40,000 bases of DNA from Halisarca cf. caerulea (taxonomy: Eukaryota; Porifera; Demospongiae; Chondrillida; Halisarcidae), in the NCBI GenBank assembly GCA_963170055.1, contig CAUJGJ010000263.1, positions 36,718 through 76,717 of the forward strand, in the 5' to 3' direction. Shown one piece after another: positions 32,531 through 40,000 of the stretch. Both the position numbers and the translations under genes were made by a program. The notes beneath the pieces are model-generated. The model searched no databases, was not told the DNA's origin, and was given only the letters and a program-made list of their open reading frames with translations. Positions within the stretch are counted from its first letter, which is position 1, and each line of letters opens with the position of its first letter.

Positions 32531-33130
32531 CTAAGCTGCATGTGTGGATGAGCAGCGCTGCTTGCACTAAGCCGTGTGTGTGTGGATGAGCAGCGCTGCT
32601 TGCACTAAGCTGTGTGGGTGCGGACGAGCAGTGCTGCTTGCACTAAGCTGTGAGTATGGACAAGCAGGCTGCTTGCACTAAACTGTGCGTATATGTGTGT
32701 GTGTGGATAAGCAGTGCTGCTTGCACTAGCTGTGTGTGTGTGTGGATGAACATCGCTGCTTGTATTAAGCTGCATGTGTATGGGGGGTGCTGGTGGCTCA
32801 GTAGGTTAGCACTGAAGCCAATCAAGCATTGAGCAAAAGGCACCACTCCACCTGTGTGCTATTTGGAGTTTTTTTCCCCCTGCACCCCCCTTCCACCAAC
32901 CTGAGATGAGCTGAGAAGATGACCTACTGCAGCCACCCAACAATTTGAATTTGATTTAATTTGATTGTGTGTGTGAGCAAGTGTGTGGGATACTGGGGGC
33001 CTTAGTAGTAGCCTCAGGTTAATGGCCACCCAGTTAAAGTAAGAAATTATTATGTGTAGATGAGTAGCCCTTCTTGCACTAAGCTGTGTGTGTATGGATG
33101 AGCAGCGCTGCTTGCACTATTCTGTGTGGA
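32531..33130. repeat. GAGCAGCGCTGCTTGCACTAA tandem array, interrupted
   Basis: About six units of 35-46 bp (GTGTGGATGAGCAGCGCTGC, then TTGCACTAAGCTG) run from 32531 to about 32780. Two more lie at 33053-33130. The gap holds a SINE-like insertion. AGCAGCGCTGCT within each unit is palindromic. Confidence 0.85.
32783..32966 (+). mobile_element. tRNA-derived SINE-like element
   Basis: TGGCTCAGTAGG at 32794-32805 fits the Pol III A box exactly, in tRNA-like context (GGTGGCTCAGTAGGTTAGCA). The expected B box is degenerate. The 3' end is a simple AATTTGATTT-type tail (32941-32966), as in many SINEs. It sits inside a tandem array. Confidence 0.6.
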
Positions 33131-33358
33131 ATGAAAATGGCACGGAGAAACACATTATTTTTCAAATCAAAGAATAACAATGATACAAAAGAATAACCTT
33201 AGTCACTGGATTTACCATATTGTACAGCTTGGTTTCAGCCTATGGTCACTACAGGTTCTGCCAAGGCCAGGAGAAACAGCATTCTCATTCCTGGGGGTGA
33301 CAGGAGTTGCTATAAACTTATTCGCTCACAGATATCCGTCTTTCCCGATGAGCGTTAA

Positions 33359-33366
33359 TGACGTCA
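33359..33366. promoter_or_regulatory. CRE/ATF-type palindrome
   Basis: A perfect TGACGTCA upstream of the possible 5' exon ending at 33621, within a locally CpG-richer block (33340-33800). Confidence 0.4.
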
Positions 33367-33419
33367 TAATTAATCTAGGTCGTGAAAGTTCAAAATTCCC
33401 TTTCGTCACTCAACGCTAA

Positions 33420-33621
33420 CCGCATTCCTGTGGGAACCGATTCTTGGAAAGGCTTACGGAAGGTCGTTGGATGTAGTGTTCGTCTGTTCATTGGACTTTT
33501 GTGTAGTAATTAGGCGGTTTTTTAGGGCCAAAAAGGCTTTTGAAGCTTTCTATCGTTCGATACGTTCGATAGAAGCCTGTCCGGGCTATGCGGGTAAATT
33601 CTCGCTGATTTAGATATCGAG
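33420..33621 (+). other. possible non-coding first exon of the SERTA-domain gene
   Basis: A CpG-richer block ending at a strong donor (GAG/gtgagt at 33622) in DNA without a long frame. The next plausible plus-strand coding exon is the SERTA gene, whose coding region starts soon after an acceptor near 37017. It also holds the palindrome CTATCGTTCGATACGTTCGATAG region at about 33549-33571. The link is inferred from order only. Confidence 0.3.
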
Positions 33622-34936
33622 GTGAGTATCGACTATACATGAATGGTCTCTAATGCTCTGTAAAATTGACCTCGAGTGCTTTGCATCAAAACCAGTTTCA
33701 TCACGGTAGTGTAAATGCCTAGCGTGTTGGACGACCACGGGCGATTTTTCTCCCGATTTCTTTTCTTCGGCGTTAACGCCACCTCACGGAGACGTTCTCA
33801 GAGAGTAGGTGTCAGATCTGATGTTCGTGATCTGGTGTGGGGTACACCACGTGGTCGTTTGCTGTGATTTCTTTTGTATGTTATTTTGCGTGTATATGTG
33901 TGAAAATTGCAAAAAGTATCGCACAAACAGTATACGTAATGTGAACCGTTGTGCATTTGTGGGGCATGACATATTTCGATTGTAAGGGTTCAAGTGGTAC
34001 AATGACTCTGCTGCACCATGCAAAAAGGTGGCCGGATTGCTCTAACATCATTTCAGGTTGTGTACACAAGGAGTAGACAGTAATATTATTATGAGGAAAT
34101 CACAAGAATGTAACTACCCAGTGATTTTATGTTTATTGTTTACACTTGTGAATATCTATTGTAAGGTAATTAATTTTCTGTTATCTATCTATAATGCATA
34201 TCCCTGGGAAATTGTAGATTAGTTTTGCTGACAATACACTTTGCATATTTGTGCTAGTGGTCAGGTATGTGTTAGCCTGGTGACAGAATTAGCGTTGGAC
34301 GAGTTTGTGCATGCTTATGCACACATATATGCATATTTTCCTCAGTGTGTATTTTATCTCCCCTGTCTCTGCTTTTACAATTTGATGAGAGTTTCATCTC
34401 CTCCATTTACATCCTGTGTGTTGTGCTAAGGAGAGGATGTCTTCTCCGAGTCCTATTTGTAGTGGAACTGTTTGTAGTCACCTAATATGGTTAAATCACT
34501 TGTATGGGTGCATACAGGAAGTTCGCCCCGGAAAGTCCTGTGGGATCGATGTAGCGTTGTAGTCCCAAAATAATTACCTTCTGGTATGTGACCCTGTATT
34601 CAATGTGGGGTCTACTGAGGTATGGGCTTGATTGAGACGCACATGCACCCATATCATTGCTATCGGTGCAACTGCTGTTTAGCATTGAATTTACTTAAAT
34701 GTACGTACCTATTTGGTATAGTATACATGTGACTGTGCCCTTGCATACACATGCGTACATAGACACATATTGCTTGGCTGGCATATGTGTTGCTAATTGT
34801 GCAGTCCCTCAGGATTTCCCTAAGGTCTCATGACTATTGTAATTTGGCAATGTACCAAGTGCTGTCAAGTGCATAAATTCCTGCCCAAGCAGGTTTGGTA
34901 GATTTGATCAAGGGATATGTTATACCTCTTGTAGTC

Positions 34937-35269
<333 letters not shown>

Positions 35270-35397
35270 CAATGATCACCTTTGTTGCTTAGACCCATTG
35301 TTAGAGCTTACAATGAAAGCTTGTTCTGGTACAAAAATGTGTGTGGGATAACCTGTGTTGGTGTATTCTGAATAGAATTAACTGTACAAGAATGCCA

Positions 35398-35712
35398 CTT
35401 GCGACCTAGCGAGGATGTATGACCTATGCCACTAGCGAGGACGTGTGACCTTGTTACTAGCAAGGACGTGTGACCTTGCTCCTGGTGAGGATGTGTGATT
35501 TTGCTACTAGTGAGGACATATGATTGTGCTACTGGCTAGGACAAGTAACCTTGCTTCTAGCAAGGACGGGTGACCTTGCTATTAGCGAGGATGTGTGGCC
35601 TTACTACCAGCAAGGATGTGTGGCCTTACTACCAGCAAGGATGTGTGGCCTTGCTGCTGGCAAAAGGACATGTCTTGCTGCTGGTGACGACATGTGACCT
35701 TGCTTCTAGCTA
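35398..35712. repeat. 25-bp tandem repeat, about 12 copies, diverged
   Basis: Units like TTGCTACTAGCGAGGAYGTG followed by TGACC, with 10-25% differences. Two adjacent copies near 35598-35650 are almost identical. Confidence 0.85.
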
Positions 35713-35995
35713 GCCCGTGATGATTTAATTTACTTTGTTTCAGTATTGAAGTGCCTGCAGTGTATATTCTATTAGCACCAAGGGCGTGTCTCTTAGTTGG
35801 CTTCTAGCTAGAACTATTCTTGTCATAACACAAGAAATACTCCGTAGACCGTTATACTGTTTTCGATGGGAGTACATGTCCTTGCTTGGGCCAGGGTACA
35901 AGAGATGGGACACTACTTGTATGTGTCCAGTTAATATGGTTGCGTTAAACATGGGAACAGCTAGTTAAAGCCTAATTAGTTTGTTGCCTTGTGTC

Positions 35996-35997
<2 letters not shown>

Positions 35998-36073
<76 letters not shown>
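35998..36073. repeat. (CA)n microsatellite
   Basis: About 37 perfect CA units. Confidence 0.97.
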
Positions 36074-36075
<2 letters not shown>

Positions 36076-37031
36076 CCAAGTGTTGTTGGGGTGTACCTTA
36101 TTGTGATTGATATGCATCACTGGTAGCATTGAGAACTGGGTGTGTGCACTGAACTTGGGACTGTGAAACTGAAATCAGTTCATTGTCTTCTCTTTTCCTT
36201 TTGTATTCTCCTACCCCTAACCATGTGTACATATGTATGTGTTATGTACGTACATACACTTTTGAGTCTGCAGTAGCAGTGTACTCGAATAAGTACGTAC
36301 TTTTGGAGTGTAGTTCTGTGTACTACATATGGAAGTTACCTCATCTTCAGTCCACTGCTATGTAGTGACTGTGTGGTATTATCATATGTTGTCGAGTGCA
36401 TGCGTCTATGTACATACGTGCATACATACAGGGAGATTTAAAGACGTAAAGAGGCTCCTCTACAACTACTCGACTGATTAACAATGCATGATTTGACAAG
36501 ATGACTTAATATAAGTGTTATTTTGTTTGTTTGTGTACTTGTAACTAATTTCTGGTACCCTGAGAAGTACATAGTCACTGAGCTAAGCAGTTTGCTGGTC
36601 TGAATACAATCAAACAAGCCACGGTAGTTGATCTTGTTTGTGTACAGTGTTGTATGTACGTACTTGCATTTATGCATACATACTCTGACTACCATACATA
36701 CATATGCACATGCGTATGTGCATTTGTACACCTGTGGGAGTGTAGTTGTGTTATATAATAGTACATGCATATTTGGGCTTCACTGACACATGGATCGTTT
36801 GTTTCTTTGGATACTCAGATATGTGAAGTCATTTGTACTTGTGATTAACCATTGTTTTCAGCCAGTGATTGTCTAATGTGTTAACTTTGGGATTTGTATC
36901 CTGAACAGCTTAGCTGGTCATCCTTGACAGTGTTCATTCTTCTCATGTGTTGTTCATGCAATGCATTTGGTTGTGCTTTTAGCATTCGTATTTATCAATT
37001 TGTATTTTCTTATGTAGCTAAGGGTGCACTC

Positions 37032-38135
37032 ATGCCTATATGCGGAGTCAAGCGAAGACGAACGTCAGTTGACAGGGAGGTGGAAGAAGAGAGTATTGAT
37101 CTGGAGCAGCAGCAGAGGAGCCTCTTGGACATGTCAGTTTCAAAGCTACAGCAGGAGCAATCTGGTCAAGGATCTGAGCCTAAGCTGTTGAAATCTGTCT
37201 TGATCAGCAATGCTGTGCGTCGTCTCCAGTTTTACATGACATCAGGCAGTGAATTTGACATTGACATACTTTCAACAGAAGAGGAAGGCGAGGCAGGTAC
37301 TCCTCTAAACTTCTTGTCCAACACATTTGGTCCAAGCGGGTATCTCTCAGTTGTCCCTTCACCTTGCCCTGAGGCTGTACAGTATTGTGAAGAGGAGCAG
37401 GAAGAAGAGTGTGTGAACACGTCATCAAATTTGCCAACTTTCACAGCTGTACTTTTTGAACGTCTTCAGAGTATCATGGAAGTAGAAGTAGAAAATGGAG
37501 CGGAGATGTACAAGGAGGTTACAACGCAGGTCGAAGTACCCTACGAGCCCCCCTCCACTAGTATCCCTTGCACAACAGCAGGTACATCCACTACGTCCAC
37601 AGCAGACAAGACTGTGTCCTTGCTATCCAGTGTAGCTGGAGAGTGCACAGAAGAGGTAAATGGAGTGCCAACAAGGGGTGATGGCGTCTGTCATGATGCA
37701 GAAATCTCTTTCGACCCACCGTCTCACTCAAAGGGAATTTCGTGCACTGAACCTCTATCTGATGATTCTGGTTTAGGTGAGTCGATGGACGTCCCCCTTA
37801 GTCTTGTGGTACAGGACTTCCACAGTGTCGATCTATCTCTATATGATTATGACAGTCAAGACCCACTTCATCCAACCATAGGATGCTTAAATGATACGCA
37901 AATTGAATCTGCACATTCAGAATCACCTGTGATAGCTGAAAGAAGTGAAACTCCAAGTGTTACGGGAATTGGTGATGGAGGTCAATCACTGACTGCTATG
38001 ACAACAGGTGGTAGTCGATATGGCCCCCATCGGGAATCCCCCCTGGTCACTGTCTGCCGCCGATCAGATCACAGCAACTCGAGTGCTAATTTTCTTGGTT
38101 TTGGTAACTTCAGTGGACTCTTTGTAGAATCCTGA
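37032..38135 (+). CDS. SERTA-domain protein (SERTAD/CDCA4-like)
   Basis: 367 aa from ATG at 37032. An in-frame Met at 36894 gives a hydrophobic leader that looks like intron, and an acceptor-like ttcttatgtag lies at 37007-37017, so I prefer 37032. The N-terminus GVKRRR is the short basic motif common before SERTA domains. Residues about 29-69 form the SERTA domain: RSLLDMSVSKLQ, a short variable loop, then EPKLLKSVLISNAVRRLQ, close to CDCA4 (LLDMSLVKLQ) and SERTAD1-3. Acidic stretches follow (about 84-88 and 120-126). A SDDSGLGES stretch (243-251) and an acidic-aromatic VDLSLYDYD (266-274) lie in the C-terminal half, where relatives carry a transactivation region. Family proteins act in the nucleus with E2F/DP and PHD or bromodomain factors in cell-cycle control. 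It is longer than most relatives (roughly 200-310 aa). All coding sequence lies in one exon. Confidence 0.85.
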   Translation: MPICGVKRRRTSVDREVEEESIDLEQQQRSLLDMSVSKLQQEQSGQGSEPKLLKSVLISNAVRRLQFYMTSGSEFDIDILSTEEEGEAGTPLNFLSNTFGPSGYLSVVPSPCPEAVQYCEEEQEEECVNTSSNLPTFTAVLFERLQSIMEVEVENGAEMYKEVTTQVEVPYEPPSTSIPCTTAGTSTTSTADKTVSLLSSVAGECTEEVNGVPTRGDGVCHDAEISFDPPSHSKGISCTEPLSDDSGLGESMDVPLSLVVQDFHSVDLSLYDYDSQDPLHPTIGCLNDTQIESAHSESPVIAERSETPSVTGIGDGGQSLTAMTTGGSRYGPHRESPLVTVCRRSDHSNSSANFLGFGNFSGLFVES

Positions 38136-38696
38136 AAATTTCATGCTTTTTAGTCAACTTTCAATTGACATATTCCTTGCACTGTTATGTTTGTATGTGT
38201 ATGTGTTTGTATGTATTTATTGCAAGCATCAATGGACTTGAGACAAATAAGCTTGTACATATTCATCTTTCAAATTTTTCAACTGGTCACAATGCAACAA
38301 TTTTCTTGTTTTTCACCCTTTCATATGATTTGAACTTCAGGTTGTATGGTCTCAATATGTTTCTACTTGTGCGTTTTACCTTATGTACTTACTTCTTGTA
38401 ATTTAATTGTAACATGTTCTCGTTTTAATCCATGGCACTTTGGATGCATATCAACATGTAACTTAATTAATCTTGTATCACCATTGGCTTCAGCTCATGA
38501 ACTTTGGATTTCAGCTCACCTCATGTTATTCCTGTTGGAGTATATTTGTACTATGTGTACGAATTGTAGTGCTAACTTTGGAATAAGTTTTGAAAATTCA
38601 TTTATAATTTGTATTATATATACATTTCGCAATATATTGGCCATATTCTTCCATATATATATATAATGCATTGCATGCATGCATGGGAGCAATAAT

Positions 38697-38702
38697 AATA
38701 AA
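38697..38702 (+). terminator. possible polyadenylation signal of the SERTA gene
   Basis: AATAAA at the end of an AATAATAATAAA string, 560 nt after the stop. No earlier perfect AATAAA was noticed in the 3' flank. Confidence 0.4.
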
Positions 38703-38865
38703 TGCCTGCACTAGCCTATATTATATAGTACGCATTATGCAGATATGCGCCTTGCATTCCATAGATTAATCATGTAAATTAAAGCTAGCCCTGCAGTTAT
38801 TATACTTGCATGCACAATTAAAATTGATTGCAAATTTTGGTGTATATAATATGCTGTATATATAC

Positions 38866-38922
38866 AATAATAATATTATTATTACTGATACAATAATAAT
38901 CAGTAATAATAATATTATTATT
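38866..38922. repeat. perfect 24-bp AT-rich hairpin
   Basis: The arm ending TTATTACTGAT (38866-38889) and its exact inverse ATCAGTAATAA at 38899-38922 are separated by 9 nt. Both arms also contain the self-complementary AATAATATTATT. Confidence 0.9.
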
Positions 38923-39007
38923 ACTGCATGATTGTACTTATTAAATCTAAATATAAATAAGATTCCAAATATAACAGTAAACATTGCAAATTAAGTTACA
39001 TATATGC

Positions 39008-39617
39008 CCTTCTGGTGGCTTCCCCTCCATCCGCCACAATGAGGTTTGGGACCTCACAGCACACCTTCTGACAGAAGTGTGCCATAGTGTCTGCACGGAG
39101 CCGCATCTACAACCTCTTGATGGCGAGGTTCTGCATCACCGCTCAGCCAACTCTGGGGATCAGGCAAGACTTGATGTTGCCATGTTTGGCTTCTGGGGTG
39201 GACGATTTGAAAAGGCATTTTTGGACATAAGGGTATTCAACCCAAGCGCCAAATCAAATCGCTCCACCACACTGAAGTATACATACCGCAGACATGAACA
39301 AGAGAAGAAAAGACAGTATGAAGAAAGGATCCAAGAAGTGGAACATGCCAGCTTTGCACCTCTAGTAATGTCATGCACAGGACTGATGAGGTATGGGTAC
39401 CATTGCCACGTCTTTCTACAAACGTCTTGCCTCACTTATCAGTGAGAAGAGAGATGTACCATACTCTCAGCTGCTTCACCTCCTCAGATGCAAGCTTGGA
39501 TTTGCCCTCATTCGATCATCCATCATGTGTATCCGCGGTGCCAGATCAAGAACCAGCCACTACTCCCATGAGCCCTTTGCTCTCCAGATTGCTGAGGGTT
39601 ACCTTGATCACCACTAA
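39008..39617 (+). pseudogene. frameshifted fragment of a retroelement-type protein with nuclease-like signature
   Basis: Frame one reads FPSIRHNEVWDLTAHLLTEV, then ARLDVAMFGFWGGRFEKAFL, DIRVFNP, and EERIQEVEHASFAPLVMSCT, then G. Seven extra bases (ctgatga, about 39383-39389) shift the reading. Homology then seems to continue as GMGTIATSFYKRLASLISEK and IRSSIMCIRGARSRTSHYSH to a stop at 39615-39617. I associate this conserved block from memory with repetitive, retroelement-linked predicted proteins of invertebrates. The ARLD...DIRV spacing recalls a PD-(D/E)XK nuclease, which is an inference. No initiator, catalytic RT or terminal repeat is present, so it is a dead fragment. Confidence 0.6.
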
Positions 39618-39786
39618 GATGCTACTAATGTGAACAATTCACAACTGGTACTCTGTTTATTCATTATTACATACTTTATTCTGTGCCTGTATTATTGATC
39701 AATATTGTGTCATAAGAACATTGCGCCAAACCGTAATAGCAATCATTTTGATTACATGTAATATCTTTTCATGCATGCTCGCGCAT

Positions 39787-39894
39787 GGTTACATCATTGG
39801 TGTAGGGTGGAGTATCAATGGTTGCATCATTGGTGTAGGGTGGAGTATCAATGGTTGCATCATTGGTGTAGGGTGGAGTATCAATGGTTGCATG
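39787..39894. repeat. 33-bp tandem repeat, 3 copies plus a partial one
   Basis: GGTTRCATCATTGGTGTAGG units recur every 33 bp, nearly identical, followed by a partial unit. The last 100 bp of the window turns CpG-rich (GCGCCCGGGGCG) and may be a promoter of a gene beyond the window. Confidence 0.9.
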
Positions 39895-40000
39895 ATCATG
39901 CATGAGGGGCAGTCTTACGCGCCCGGGGCGTATAATACGCAATATATACGGGGAAAACCCACTTTGCATCGAGTTTTCCATTATAAAATGGCGACCCCGT

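Overview
The window is nuclear DNA of an animal. It holds intron-split genes of animal-specific families (a MiDAC-type ELM2/SANT/zinc-finger corepressor, a BMP-type receptor-regulated Smad, a SERTA-domain protein), an initiator-tRNA-like locus, and dense short DNA transposons and microsatellites. AT-richness, many catgcatg/tacgtacg strings, small introns and sponge-like MITE density suggest an early-branching invertebrate, most likely a sponge. That assignment is an inference.

Layout. 1-9000: the 3' part of a plus-strand gene for a TRERF1/ZNF541/MIDEAS-like corepressor. I can join eight exons (1-70, 1368-1471, 3262-3328, 3706-3902, 4584-4766, 6348-6397, 8163-8378, 8681-8780) in consistent splice phase. 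They encode the end of ELM2, a SANT domain, a Ser-rich linker and one C-terminal C2H2 finger. Its introns carry minisatellites and long (GT)n tracts, three of them starting at the 5' splice site. 9001-10482: AT-rich, no gene seen. 10483-11793 (minus): an apparently intronless, full-length Smad1/5-type gene. Only 132 bp away, head to head, a plausible first exon of an unknown plus-strand gene starts at 11926. 12016-16218: scattered exon-like pieces and MITEs. 16219-17740: an initiator-Met tRNA-like sequence with one base missing and a frameshifted 3' fragment of a LINE, between microsatellites.

18475-28431: two inverted ends beginning CACTGTTAAAAAT, each followed by repeated GGTGTGA/TCACACC motifs, bound about 10 kb. 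This looks like a CACTA/Chapaev-type (CMC) transposon. Inside are exon-like segments next to both ends, a 5-copy array of about 487 bp carrying a short telomere-like motif, a hammerhead-like hairpin and a nested MITE. I do not recognise its proteins.

28432-36890: mostly repeats, including foldback and TA-flanked MITEs, one foldback with two CRE-type TGACGTCA sites, a tRNA-like SINE inside a tandem array, and long (CT)n/(CA)n tracts. A CRE and a splice-donor-ended block at about 33359-33621 may be the promoter and first exon of the next gene. 37032-38135: a SERTA-domain protein with its whole coding region in one exon. 39008-39617: a frameshifted fragment of a retroelement-like protein, followed by a 33-bp tandem repeat.

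The three recognised genes are transcription regulators (chromatin corepressor, BMP effector, E2F/PHD-type SERTA cofactor), but nothing here shows that they act together.
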